Under the pieces are notes generated by a model. It was given only the letters and a program-made list of their open reading frames with translations, searched no databases and had not been told where the DNA came from. From Mycobacterium colombiense (GTDB taxonomy: Bacteria > Actinomycetota > Actinomycetes > Mycobacteriales > Mycobacteriaceae): 58,935 nucleotides of DNA. Position numbers and translations under genes: made by a program. The stretch covers positions 1 through 58,935 of the forward strand of contig NZ_QMEV01000031.1 of NCBI RefSeq assembly GCF_003284935.1. The letters run 5' to 3'. How positions within the stretch are numbered: position 1 is the first letter of the stretch; the number at the start of each line of letters is the position of its first letter. This document shows positions 1-9,300 of this stretch, piece after piece.

Positions 1-1324
1 CCGGCTCGGGGGCCGGAGCCGGTTGGGCCTCGGGCTTGGGTTCGGGTTTCGGGTCGGGCTTGGCGGTGGCCGCCGCGGACCGCCGGGTGAACCGGGCGGG
101 TGGCTCGGGTTCGGCCCCCGCCGCAGCGCCGCGCGGCGCCGCTCCGGCGGCATCGGAGGCGGGAATCGACATGTCCAGCCGGGTCTCGATGCGCTCGACG
201 CGTTGCAGCAGCGCGGATTCGGTGTCGCTGGCCGAGGGCAGCAGCAGTCGCGCGCACACGACCTCGAGCAGCAGACGCGGCGCGGTGGCACCGCGCATCT
301 CCCCCAGCCCGGCCTGCACCACCTCGGCGTAGCGGGTCAGGGTCGCGGGCCCGATCCGGGTGGCCTGCTCACGCATCCGCTCCAGCACGTCCTCGGGGGC
401 GTCCACCACGCCGCGGCTCGCCGCGTCCGGGACGGCCTGCAGCAGGATCAGGTCACGAAACCGCTCGAGCAGATCGGTGGCGAATCGCCGGGGGTCGTGC
501 CCGGCGTCGATCACCGACTCCACCGCGCCGAACAGCGCCGCGGCGTCGGCGGCGGCCAGCGCGTCCACGGCGTCGTCGATCAGGGCCATGTCGGTGGCGC
601 CGAGCAGCCCCAGCGCCCGCTGATAGGTCACGTGCGCGCCTTCGGCGCCGGCCACCAGTTGATCGAGCACCGACAGGGTGTCGCGCGGCGAGCCTCCGCC
701 GGCGCGGATCACCAGCGGATAGACGGCGTCGTCGACGGCGACGCCCTCCTGCTCGCAGATCCGGCCGATCAACGCGCGCATGGTCTTGGGCGGCAACAGC
801 CGGAACGGGTAGTGGTGGGTGCGCGACCGGATGGTCGGCAGCACCTTCTCCGGTTCGGTGGTGGCGAAGATGAAGATCAGGTGCTCGGGCGGCTCCTCGA
901 CGATCTTGAGCAGCGCGTTGAACCCCGCCGTCGTCACCATGTGCGCCTCGTCGACGATGAACACGCGGTATCGCGACTGGGCCGGCGCGTAGAACGCGCG
1001 GTCGCGCAGCTCGCGGGTGTCGTCCACGCCGCCGTGGCTGGCGGCGTCGAGTTCGACCACGTCGATGCTGCCGGGCGCGTTGGGCGCCAGCGCCTGGCAC
1101 GAATCGCAGACGCCGCAGGGGGTGGCCGTCGGCCCCTGGGCGCAGTTCAGCGAGCGGGCCAGGATGCGCGCCGAGGAGGTCTTGCCGCAGCCGCGCGGTC
1201 CGGAGAACAGGTACGCGTGGTTGATCCGGCCGGCTTCCAGCGCGACCGACAGCGGTTCGGTGACGTGCTCCTGCCCCACCACTTCGGCGAAGGTTGCCGG
1301 TCGGTACTTGCGGTAGAGGGCCAC
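1..1324 (-). CDS. dnaX: DNA polymerase III subunit gamma/tau, 3' end outside window
   Basis: Clamp-loader ATPase subunit of the replicative polymerase. Reading leftward from GTG at 1324 the protein begins ALYRKYRPATFAEVVGQEH, the classic DnaX N-terminus. Walker A GPRGCGKTS, a zinc-binding cysteine cluster (CGVCDSCQ) and Walker B DEAH follow, then FNALLKIVEEPPEHLIFIFA and the SRC-type arginine region near TIRSRTHHYPF. About 441 codons are visible; after residue 400 the protein becomes an Ala/Pro/Glu-rich linker that runs off the left edge, so the tau-specific C-terminus is missing. It lies 52 bp downstream of the aminotransferase on the same strand, so co-transcription is likely. Long open frames on the opposite strand here are GC-skew shadows. 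Confidence 0.95.
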   Translation of the reverse strand, partial: MALYRKYRPATFAEVVGQEHVTEPLSVALEAGRINHAYLFSGPRGCGKTSSARILARSLNCAQGPTATPCGVCDSCQALAPNAPGSIDVVELDAASHGGVDDTRELRDRAFYAPAQSRYRVFIVDEAHMVTTAGFNALLKIVEEPPEHLIFIFATTEPEKVLPTIRSRTHHYPFRLLPPKTMRALIGRICEQEGVAVDDAVYPLVIRAGGGSPRDTLSVLDQLVAGAEGAHVTYQRALGLLGATDMALIDDAVDALAAADAAALFGAVESVIDAGHDPRRFATDLLERFRDLILLQAVPDAASRGVVDAPEDVLERMREQATRIGPATLTRYAEVVQAGLGEMRGATAPRLLLEVVCARLLLPSASDTESALLQRVERIETRLDMSIPASDAAGAAPRGAAAGAEPEPPARFTRRSAAATAKPDPKPEPKPEAQPAPAPEP

Positions 1325-1376
1325 GGTCAGCAGGCTACCGGCGTCCGCCGACGGCGACGCGGGCCGGCAGGGTCGT

Positions 1377-2842
<1,466 letters not shown>

Positions 2843-2920
2843 CGATGAGTCTAATACCTGCCCCGGAGTCGACGACGAGCAACTGGCAGCGGCCATCGGG
2901 GCCTCGGTTACCATGGCCAC

Positions 2921-3009
2921 GGAGGATTCGCCTAGTGGCCTATGGCGCTCGCCTGGAACGCGGGTTGGGTTAACAGCCCTCGCGGGTTCAAATCCCGCAT
3001 CCTCCGCCA
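2921..3009 (+). tRNA. tRNA-Ser, anticodon GGA
   Basis: Acceptor arms GGAGGAT (2921-2927) and ATCCTCC (2999-3005) pair, followed by discriminator G and an encoded CCA (3007-3009). The anticodon stem CTCGC/GCGGG encloses loop CTGGAAC, giving anticodon GGA (2955-2957) for UCC/UCU. The long variable arm (TTGGGTTAACAGCCC) is the class II feature expected of tRNA-Ser, and the T arm reads CGCGGGTTCAAATCCCGC. Confidence 0.96.
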
Positions 3010-3086
3010 GTGGTCCGCCGAGCGGACCTGTACGAATTGATAGGGATTCGGGTCGGCCGCCTTTAGGCTGGCGTGGATTCACCAGC

Positions 3087-3929
3087 ATGAGGAGGGGTAT
3101 GGGGCGCAAGATCGCCGTGCCATGGCACCTGCTGTTCTCCCTCGTTGCCGGCGCCCTCTACTTCTTCTTTGTGTTGCCCCGTTGGCCGGAGCTGATGGGG
3201 GACACCTCACGCACGCTGGGGATGGCGCTGCGCATCGTGACGGGCGCCCTCATTGCGCTCGCGGCGCTGCCGGTGGTGTTCACCCTGCTGCGCACCCGCA
3301 AGCCCGAGCTGGGGACGCCGCAGCTGGCCTTGTCCCTGCGGATCTGGTCGATCGTGGCCCACGTGCTGGCCGGCGTGCTGATCATCGGGACGGCGATCAG
3401 CGAGATCTGGCTGAGCCTGGACGCCGCCGGGCGGTGGTTGTTCGGCATCTACGGGGCCGCCGCCGCGATCGCGTTGCTCGGCATTTTCGCTTTCTACCTC
3501 TCCTTCGTCGCCGAGCTGCCCCCGCCGCCGCCCAAACCGATCAAGGCGAAGGAGCCCAAGAAGCGCCGCGTGCGCGGCAAGAAGGGCGACGAGGCCGAAG
3601 CCGACGAGACCGACGAGGCCGACGAGGCGGAGACCGCCGCCGCGGAAGTCGAAGAGACCGAGGACGCCGAACAGGCTGAGCCGGCAGCCGAACCCGCCGA
3701 AGTCACCGCCGCCACCGGCGACGCCGCCGAGGCCACCGAGTCTGGGGTGACGCCGGAGCCGGCGACCGAGGCAAAACCCGACGAGGCTGCCGTCGAGGAC
3801 GCCGACGAGTCCGACGAGTCGGGGGCCAAGTTGCGCAACCGGCGCCCGACCGGCAAGGGATCGCACCGGATGCGGCGCAGGCGCACGCGGGCCGGCGTTG
3901 CCCTCGACGAAACCGTCGACGAGGACTAA
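3087..3929 (+). CDS. lucA: LucA-like membrane protein (Rv3723 family)
   Basis: About 280 residues. In M. tuberculosis LucA (Rv3723) stabilises Mce1/Mce4 transporters for fatty-acid and cholesterol uptake. Here four hydrophobic segments lie in the first 150 residues (LLFSLVAGALYFFFVL, IVTGALIALAALPVVFTLL, SIVAHVLAGVLIIGTAI, FGIYGAAAAIALLGIFAFYLSF). A Pro-rich stretch (AELPPPPPKPIKAKE), a basic patch and a long acidic Ala/Glu/Asp tail to a basic end (GSHRMRRRRTR) follow. ATG 3087 and in-frame ATG 3099 are both possible: the only purine-rich SD (GGAGGGG, 3091-3097) abuts 3099, so the start is uncertain by 4 residues. Identification rests on the topology and position after the tRNA-Ser. Confidence 0.85.
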   Translation: MRRGMGRKIAVPWHLLFSLVAGALYFFFVLPRWPELMGDTSRTLGMALRIVTGALIALAALPVVFTLLRTRKPELGTPQLALSLRIWSIVAHVLAGVLIIGTAISEIWLSLDAAGRWLFGIYGAAAAIALLGIFAFYLSFVAELPPPPPKPIKAKEPKKRRVRGKKGDEAEADETDEADEAETAAAEVEETEDAEQAEPAAEPAEVTAATGDAAEATESGVTPEPATEAKPDEAAVEDADESDESGAKLRNRRPTGKGSHRMRRRRTRAGVALDETVDED

Positions 3930-4670
3930 TCAGCGGCGCCGCAGCCGCTCCGCGTAGGCGGCGATGCGTCGCAGCGTGTCGTCCGTGCCCCACATCCGGC
4001 GAACCTCGTCATCGACCCCGCGGGCCTCGCGGATCCGCGCCATCGTCGGAGCATGCAACTGAGTCTTGGTCTGCCGGTAGGCGTCGGGCGGGACGCTGCC
4101 CAGGTCCGACGCCTCCGCCACGGCCGCCTCGAGGAGCTCCTCGGCGACGACGCGGTGGGCCAGTCCGCGGGCCACGGCCTCCGCGCCCCGATAGCTGCGG
4201 CCGCCCAGCAGCACCTCATCGGCGTGCATCCCGCAGGCGTAGCGCATGACCTCCAGCGCGGCGACCGGGAACGGCACCCCGACCCGCACCTCGGCCGCGC
4301 CGATCTGCGCGTCGGGGCCGATCAGGCGGCGGTCGCAGGCACACGCGAGGACGCAGCCGCCCGCGATGGCGGCGCCGTTGATCGCGGCGACGGTGGGTCC
4401 CGGATAGCTGAACACCGCCTCGAAGGCCGCCGACAGCGCGGGAACCAGCCGATCGGTGTAGCCGGTGCCGCCCTGCACCACGCGGTTGAGGTCGACGCCG
4501 GCGGAAAAGGCCCGGCCGGCACCGGTGATAACCAGCGCGCCGGCGTCCGAACTCGCCAGCTCGCGCACCGCCGTAGCCAGGCCTTCGAGCAGCTCGACAT
4601 CCTGCGCGTTGACCGGCCCGGAGGACAGGGTCAGCACCTTGACGGTTCCCGCGGAGTTGATGTCGATCAT
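3930..4670 (-). CDS. Enoyl-CoA hydratase/isomerase (crotonase) family protein
   Basis: 246-residue crotonase-fold protein, expected to act on acyl-CoA thioesters. The oxyanion-hole strand AGRAFSAGVDLN (residues 51-62) and the second motif NGAAIAGGCVLACACD (98-113) are clear. At the position of the first hydratase glutamate (GGGxE) it has Val107; the second acidic residue is kept as Glu127 (IGAAEVRVG). A single-Glu arrangement is more typical of enoyl-CoA isomerases than hydratases, so the exact reaction is open. Start ATG 4670 has GGAGGAAG 4 nt upstream. It lies 14 bp after the small gene at 4685 on the same strand and meets lucA tail to tail. Confidence 0.85.
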   Translation of the reverse strand: MIDINSAGTVKVLTLSSGPVNAQDVELLEGLATAVRELASSDAGALVITGAGRAFSAGVDLNRVVQGGTGYTDRLVPALSAAFEAVFSYPGPTVAAINGAAIAGGCVLACACDRRLIGPDAQIGAAEVRVGVPFPVAALEVMRYACGMHADEVLLGGRSYRGAEAVARGLAHRVVAEELLEAAVAEASDLGSVPPDAYRQTKTQLHAPTMARIREARGVDDEVRRMWGTDDTLRRIAAYAERLRRR

Positions 4671-4684
4671 GATGCTTCCTCCGT

Positions 4685-5065
4685 TCAGCGGCCGACGGCC
4701 ACGAGGACCACGGGAATGTCGGTGTTCTCGTCGGTGTGATAACTCGCGCAGACGCGGTGGTAACCGTCGGCGATCTGGACCGGAACCCCGGTGACGAAGT
4801 CACCGCGCACCAGCAGGATCGGTGACAGCGGCAGGCCCTTCTCGACCTTGGTCAGGTCGGCGGCGACGTGCGGATTGTCCACCGGCAGCAGGCCCAGCTG
4901 CGCGGCACGCAGAATGTCCTTGGCCTTCCGGTGTGTCACGGTCCCGGACTTGAGCTTTTTGATCGCCTTCTTCACCGTCTGCGCGCCGGCAAGCATGCTG
5001 AGGTAGTCCGCCGCCGCCGGAAAGTCATGGGCCTCAGGCTTTTCCAGCCATTTCACGCTGAGCAT
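4685..5065 (-). CDS. Conserved small protein of unknown function
   Basis: 126 residues from ATG 5065 (MLSVKWLEKPEAHDFPAAADYL), with GAAGGGAA as ribosome site. The middle is Lys-rich (VKKAIKKLKSGTVTHRKAKD). The C-terminal half (PILLVRGDFVTG, IADGYHRVCASYHTDEN) resembles the nucleotide-handling core of ParB/Srx-like folds (DGxHR), but I cannot assign a function. It is the first gene of a leftward pair with the crotonase. The open frame continues upstream to 5599, but that would run through the divergent lipoprotein gene and is rejected. Confidence 0.75.
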   Translation of the reverse strand: MLSVKWLEKPEAHDFPAAADYLSMLAGAQTVKKAIKKLKSGTVTHRKAKDILRAAQLGLLPVDNPHVAADLTKVEKGLPLSPILLVRGDFVTGVPVQIADGYHRVCASYHTDENTDIPVVLVAVGR

Positions 5066-5207
5066 CGCGGTATTCCCTTCGCCGACTCCGACATCGACGC
5101 AGCCTACCGCTGGGCCGGGCGAAATTTGGGATCGGTAGCAACCGCAGCGGTCTGTACTGGCGCCAGGACGACGCCATCGGGGCGGCGCACGAAGGAAGGA
5201 ACCACAA

Positions 5208-5699
5208 GTGAAACGTCTTCTCGCAGCTGCGATTGGGACCCTGGGCTGCGCCGCGGCTTCAGTGGCCCTGGTGGGGTGCTCGAGCGGCGGCCACCCGGCC
5301 GCATCGGGGTCGAGCACGACGCCCAGCGCCTCCACGGGCACCAACGCCCAGGTCAAGGTGGGCGGTACCGACCTCGCGGGCGTGAACCCGGCGTCGGTGA
5401 CCTGTGTGCGCACCGGCGGCAAGATCAACATCGGTAGCGGCTCCACGGGCGGTGCCCAGCAGGCGCTGGCCGTCGTGCTCACCGACGAAGCCAGCCCGAA
5501 GGTCCAGTCGCTGGCCCTGGTGGTCGACGGCAACGCGCTGGCGGTCAGCGACAACATGGGCGCCAAGGTGGGTTCGGCCAACGTCGCGGTCGATGGCAAG
5601 ACCTACACCATCACCGGTCAGGCGCAGGGTGCCGACATGAAGAACCCGATGGCGGGAATGATCACCAAGGACTTCACCATCAAGGTGTCCTGCGGCTGA
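5208..5699 (+). CDS. LpqH-like 19 kDa-type lipoprotein
   Basis: 163 residues. A type II signal peptide with lipobox LVGC (Cys24) is followed by a Ser/Thr/Gly-rich linker and a beta-rich domain. The pattern VTCVRTGGKINIGSG, AVVLTDEASPKVQSLAL, YTITGQAQGADMKNPMAG and the terminal VSCG parallels M. tuberculosis LpqH (19 kDa antigen), including the two cysteines flanking the domain. It is presumably exported and anchored in the cell envelope. GTG 5208 is chosen because GAAGGAAGG lies 8 nt upstream. The gene ends at a strong intrinsic terminator. Whether this is the LpqH orthologue or a paralogue cannot be decided here. Confidence 0.88.
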   Translation: MKRLLAAAIGTLGCAAASVALVGCSSGGHPAASGSSTTPSASTGTNAQVKVGGTDLAGVNPASVTCVRTGGKINIGSGSTGGAQQALAVVLTDEASPKVQSLALVVDGNALAVSDNMGAKVGSANVAVDGKTYTITGQAQGADMKNPMAGMITKDFTIKVSCG

Positions 5700-5715
5700 T
5701 CGGTTTGCGGCCCTC

Positions 5716-5760
5716 GAGCGGCGGACGTGCCTCACTCACGCGTCCGCCGCTCGCGGTTTT
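5716..5760 (+). terminator. Intrinsic terminator after the lipoprotein gene
   Basis: Perfect 12-bp inverted repeat GAGCGGCGGACG (5716-5727) and CGTCCGCCGCTC (5741-5752) with a 13-nt loop, followed by GCGGTTTT. It separates the lipoprotein gene from the accessory locus that follows. Confidence 0.75.
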
Positions 5761-5786
5761 GGCGATCCAGGTACCACCCTCGGACT

Positions 5787-5798
5787 TATGATGCAGCC
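5787..5798 (+). promoter_or_regulatory. -10 element for a leaderless TPR-gene transcript
   Basis: TATGAT (5787-5792), a match to the mycobacterial TANNNT -10 consensus, sits 6 nt before GTG 5799. With no Shine-Dalgarno present, transcription would begin at the start codon. Confidence 0.55.
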
Positions 5799-7532
5799 GT
5801 GTCGATCCCGGACGAATTGGACGAGGCGCGCCGTTTGGCGTTCGCCGCCGACGAGGCCGGTGCCCGCGATCTGCTGCTGTCACTGATTCCGCGGATCGAA
5901 CGCGACGACCGGGACGACGACCTCATGCTGGAAGCCCTTGGGCAGCTTGGCGAGATCTACCTGGCGCGCGGGGCGTACGACGGGGTCCGCGAATCCATCC
6001 GGCGCATCGAAGACTGTTTGGCCATCTACGCCGGCATCGCCGCGGGCACGATGCCGCACGAAGCCGAGCGGGTGCGGCTTTCCGGCACCGGGATCGCGCG
6101 GATGATGGGCCAATACTCGCGGCGGGCGCAGTTCCTGCGGACCGGGTTGGCCGCCGCTCTGGGCGACCACGAAGCCGCGGCTGCGGAGCTGGAAACGTTG
6201 TGCGACAACGGCTCCGGGGACGAGGACCCCGCTCTCGCCGACGAGCACAGAACTCTGTGCGCCACCGCGCAGATCCTGTGCGCCACCGCGTTGTGTGACG
6301 ACGACCTGCATGTGCGGTCGGTGGCGCTGTGGGAAAAGGTTCTGGACAACATCGGTCATGCCGGCGGCGGCGAGCGCGCCGACTATCTGTGGATCACCGG
6401 CGCCACCGGGTACGGCAGGTTCTGCGTGGAAACCGGGCGGTTGAGCGAGGCCGAGCCGTGGTTGCGGCGCGCCGAGGCGCGGGCAGCCGCCAAGGGTTGG
6501 GAATTGGCAAGAGCCAGAGCACAATTGGAGCGGGTGGCGGGCCGCTGGGCGGCCAACGACCACGCCGGTGCCGAAGAACTGGTCGGTCAGGCCTATCCGG
6601 TCATCGCCCGCCATGACCGGGCCCACGACGTGGCCCGGTGCTGGCTGTACATGGGACTCACCCGGCTGGGATCTGGCGCCCTGGAGGCCGCCGACGAATG
6701 CTGGGAGCACGCCGAACGGCATTGGCGCGAACTTGGAAAGCCGCTGCCGCTGCATCGAATCCTGCTGCAGCGCAGCTGGATCGCCATCTTCTGGAGCCGC
6801 TTTTCCGACGCCGTCGAGCTGATCGCGCAAGCCCGCGAATTGCTGGACTCCTCGCCACGCAGCAGCTGGCTGCAGTACGCCCAGCTGGACAATCATCTCG
6901 GAACGGTCTGGCGCGCCGACGCTCTGGCGGACCTGGGTTTCGACAGCTCGGGCGATCCCGACGAGACGCTGCAGGAAACCGAGGCGCGCCAGGCCGAGGG
7001 GCTCGGCATCCTGCGCGGCGAGGTCGGCACGCCGGCCTACTGGCGCGCAATGACCAAACTCGAACAGGCCGCCGAGCTCAAGGTGCCGGCCGCCCTGGCG
7101 GTCGACTCGGTGCGGTACTCGATCGCCGACGCCGACGCGCGGGCACGGTGGGCCACCGGCATTTCGGCGCCCATCCTGGCCGGTGCGTTCGCGGTGGCCT
7201 GGGAGTGGGAGAACACCGCCCTGATCAGTGAGCTCGTTGAATACCACAGTGCGCGCGGCACTTTCGAAGGGTTGCAGCGACCGCGGATCGGCGAATGGGC
7301 CTCGACGGCCGTCGCGGCCGTTCCCGTCGAAGCCGACGCGGAACCCGTGGCGCTGGCCGCCGCGGGCCCGTCGACACCGGGCCGCGCGTCGTTGACGAAG
7401 CTGGGTCCGCTGCCGCCGCTGCAGATGCAACCCGGGGCGGCGCCGATCCTGAGTCACTATCGGGAGCTGGCTGTGCAGCGCTACGGGCGCGAGGTCACCG
7501 CGGCCGAGCCCGCCTGGTCGACGTGGCCATGA
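5799..7532 (+). CDS. TPR-like helical repeat protein of the CHAT locus
   Basis: 577 residues, almost entirely alpha-helical with degenerate tetratricopeptide-like pairs. Examples are EALGQLGEIYLARGAYDGVR near residue 45, YGRFCVETGRLSEAEPWLRR near 205, WLYMGLTRLGSGALEAADEC near 285 and SWIAIFWSRFSDAVELIAQA near 325. A Pro/Ala-rich tail begins near 500. There is no signal peptide or membrane segment, so it should be cytoplasmic. GTG 5799 (VSIPDELDEARRLAF) is chosen over upstream codons because a TATGAT -10 lies 6 nt before it. Its stop overlaps the CHAT start as ATGA, so the two products are translationally coupled, which is consistent with a sensor or scaffold for the protease (inference). Confidence 0.8.
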   Translation: MSIPDELDEARRLAFAADEAGARDLLLSLIPRIERDDRDDDLMLEALGQLGEIYLARGAYDGVRESIRRIEDCLAIYAGIAAGTMPHEAERVRLSGTGIARMMGQYSRRAQFLRTGLAAALGDHEAAAAELETLCDNGSGDEDPALADEHRTLCATAQILCATALCDDDLHVRSVALWEKVLDNIGHAGGGERADYLWITGATGYGRFCVETGRLSEAEPWLRRAEARAAAKGWELARARAQLERVAGRWAANDHAGAEELVGQAYPVIARHDRAHDVARCWLYMGLTRLGSGALEAADECWEHAERHWRELGKPLPLHRILLQRSWIAIFWSRFSDAVELIAQARELLDSSPRSSWLQYAQLDNHLGTVWRADALADLGFDSSGDPDETLQETEARQAEGLGILRGEVGTPAYWRAMTKLEQAAELKVPAALAVDSVRYSIADADARARWATGISAPILAGAFAVAWEWENTALISELVEYHSARGTFEGLQRPRIGEWASTAVAAVPVEADAEPVALAAAGPSTPGRASLTKLGPLPPLQMQPGAAPILSHYRELAVQRYGREVTAAEPAWSTWP

Positions 7533-8914
7533 CCGGGCCCGACCGGCTGACCCTGGTGCTGCGATACGCCGACCTCGGAATCGCGACCTACGCCAGCCTG
7601 CAAATCGTCGGCCAGCCGTCCAGAACCGTCACCTGGGTGGTCGAAGAACCCCTGCTGCTCGCCGCGCTGGCCGAACTCACCGCCGCCCTGCCCGAGCCGC
7701 ACGGCGCCGAAACCCGGCGCGACGCGATCGAGCGCGCGCTGACCACGGGACCCTTCGCCACGCCGGACACCGAGCTCACGGTCGCCTACATTCTCGGTGT
7801 GCTGCTCATCGGTACGGCGGGCTGGCAACTGCTGGCCGAATGCGTGGCCTCGCCGCGGGCGGTGCTGTTCGTTTCGCCCAGCGCACGGCTGGCCCGCGTG
7901 CCGTGGGGGCTGCTGGCCATCCCGAAATCGGGTCCGAGCAAAGAAGAACTGGTGCGTGCGCGCCAGGAAGCGATCACCGCCAGCGGTCGCACCGCGGCCC
8001 AAATCCCTTGGCGGCTAGCCGATATAGCGGAACTGACCGATGGCCATCGGCTGATGGAACTGGTCGACGTGCTCATGGCGGTGCCGCCCAACATCGTGCA
8101 CTCGCCGCGCGCGCCGGCCGAATGGCACGCCCGGCGAGACGGCGCACCGCTGCTGATTCTGGATCCTCGCGTGCCGGGGCAGCGACCGGACTCCGCGCTG
8201 GGATCGGTGCTGGGCAGGCCCGCGCCGCACACGCCGGTGGCGCAGCACTTCGCCGGCGTCATGCGGCGCCGGCCCGTCCTGCCGCGCGCCGACACCGTCG
8301 TCGACCTGTTCCGCCGCCAGGATGCCGGGCGGGCCTGGCTCGCCGACCTGCTGCGCCAAAACCCGTGCCGGCTGCTGTATGTGGGCCATGCGAGTTCGGC
8401 CGACACCCAGCACGACCACGGAACCCGCGCGGACCGGGCCGCCCTGCATCTGGCCGATACGGCGGACGTCCCCGGGGATGCCAACGTGATCGGCGATCAT
8501 CGCCCGCTGACCGCCTCGGACCTGATGGCCCTGCGATTGCCGATGCCGCCGCGCGTGGCGTTGCTGGCCTGCGGATCCGGTGGTGATTATCAGTTCGACG
8601 AAGCAACCGGGTTGGTGGCGGCGATGATCCTGAACGGCGCGCAGCTGGTGACCGCCACGCTGTGGTCGCTGCCGACGACCGCCGCGCACCGGCAATTCGC
8701 GCGGTTCACCGGCGCGGCCGACGCGGAGCCTGCCGACCCGATGGCCGAACTCGTGGCGGCCGTGGACGACGCCCACGACGCCGCGCAGGAGGCCGGGTGC
8801 GCGGTGAACCGGTGGCAGCGCGAACAGATGCGGCGCTGGCGCGACGGTGAGGTCAGCGCCAGCCCGCTGTATTGGGCCGCCCTGGCCACGTTCGCCGTCG
8901 ACGGCGCGCGGTAA
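7529..8914 (+). CDS. CHAT-domain caspase-like cysteine protease
   Basis: 461 residues. The C-terminal half has the CHAT (caspase HetF associated with TPRs) signature: catalytic His287 in CRLLYVGHASS, catalytic Cys348 in RVALLACGSGG, then the EATGLVAAMILNGAQLVTATLWSLP strand-helix region that normally follows the Cys. The N-terminal about 200 residues contain a helix-rich lead-in and RLARVPWGLLAIP, also typical of CHAT proteins. CHAT proteases cut partner proteins in several bacterial conflict and cell-death systems (Craspase TPR-CHAT, gasdermin activation). Here TPR and CHAT are on separate cistrons with a 4-bp ATGA overlap. The substrate is unknown. An in-frame GTG 6 nt upstream is an alternative start. 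Confidence 0.85.
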   Translation: MTGPDRLTLVLRYADLGIATYASLQIVGQPSRTVTWVVEEPLLLAALAELTAALPEPHGAETRRDAIERALTTGPFATPDTELTVAYILGVLLIGTAGWQLLAECVASPRAVLFVSPSARLARVPWGLLAIPKSGPSKEELVRARQEAITASGRTAAQIPWRLADIAELTDGHRLMELVDVLMAVPPNIVHSPRAPAEWHARRDGAPLLILDPRVPGQRPDSALGSVLGRPAPHTPVAQHFAGVMRRRPVLPRADTVVDLFRRQDAGRAWLADLLRQNPCRLLYVGHASSADTQHDHGTRADRAALHLADTADVPGDANVIGDHRPLTASDLMALRLPMPPRVALLACGSGGDYQFDEATGLVAAMILNGAQLVTATLWSLPTTAAHRQFARFTGAADAEPADPMAELVAAVDDAHDAAQEAGCAVNRWQREQMRRWRDGEVSASPLYWAALATFAVDGAR

Positions 8915-8917
8915 CGC

Positions 8918-9217
8918 TCACAGCGAGGCCACCCACGCCGCGTGGACGGCCAGCACGTCGTCGGGCAGCGAAAGCTCTTCGCGGGCGGTCGGATCGAAGG
9001 CCACCAACACGACCAGGCCCGGCCGCAGCATCGACAGGTCCGGGCCCCCGTCGCACCGGGCCAGCTTGCCGATGAACGTCTCCCCCGACACGGCCACCAC
9101 CTCGATGAAGACCTGGCGCTTGACCTTGCGGACCGTGCCAACGCCCACGGTGCGGTTCCCGGCGTCCCGGCGGCGGCGCGACCGGAGCCATTCGACCAGC
9201 AGCAACAGCTTGTTCAT
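8918..9217 (-). CDS. Small basic-then-beta-rich protein, unknown
   Basis: 99 residues from ATG 9217 (MNKLLLLVEWLRSRRRRDAG). A short hydrophobic-basic head is followed by a compact strand-rich part: TVGVGTVRKVKRQVFIEVV, GETFIGKLARCDGG, LRPGLVVLVAFDPTARE. I do not recognise a family; the shape suggests a small beta-barrel. It is encoded on the strand opposite to all four large genes of the locus, between the CHAT gene (3 bp from its stop) and the next promoter. A regulatory or inhibitory partner is possible but unproven. A longer frame to 9358 would overlap the 9301 start and is rejected. Confidence 0.6.
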   Translation of the reverse strand: MNKLLLLVEWLRSRRRRDAGNRTVGVGTVRKVKRQVFIEVVAVSGETFIGKLARCDGGPDLSMLRPGLVVLVAFDPTAREELSLPDDVLAVHAAWVASL

Positions 9218-9288
9218 GCGATCAGGGTCCGGCCGCAGCCCGGCTACCGAACCCAACTTTTTGGCTGCCGCAAACTTTGCGATGGCCC

Positions 9289-9300
9289 TATTCTGTGCAG
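9289..9300 (+). promoter_or_regulatory. -10 element for a leaderless transcript of the 9301 gene
   Basis: TATTCT (9289-9294) lies 6 nt before ATG 9301, with no Shine-Dalgarno. The spacing is the same as at the TPR gene promoter. Confidence 0.5.

Noticed and set aside
5880..7457. 525-codon minus-strand frame
   Set aside because: Antisense to the TPR-like gene, which has a promoter, coupling to CHAT and plausible helix composition; the minus frame has none of these.
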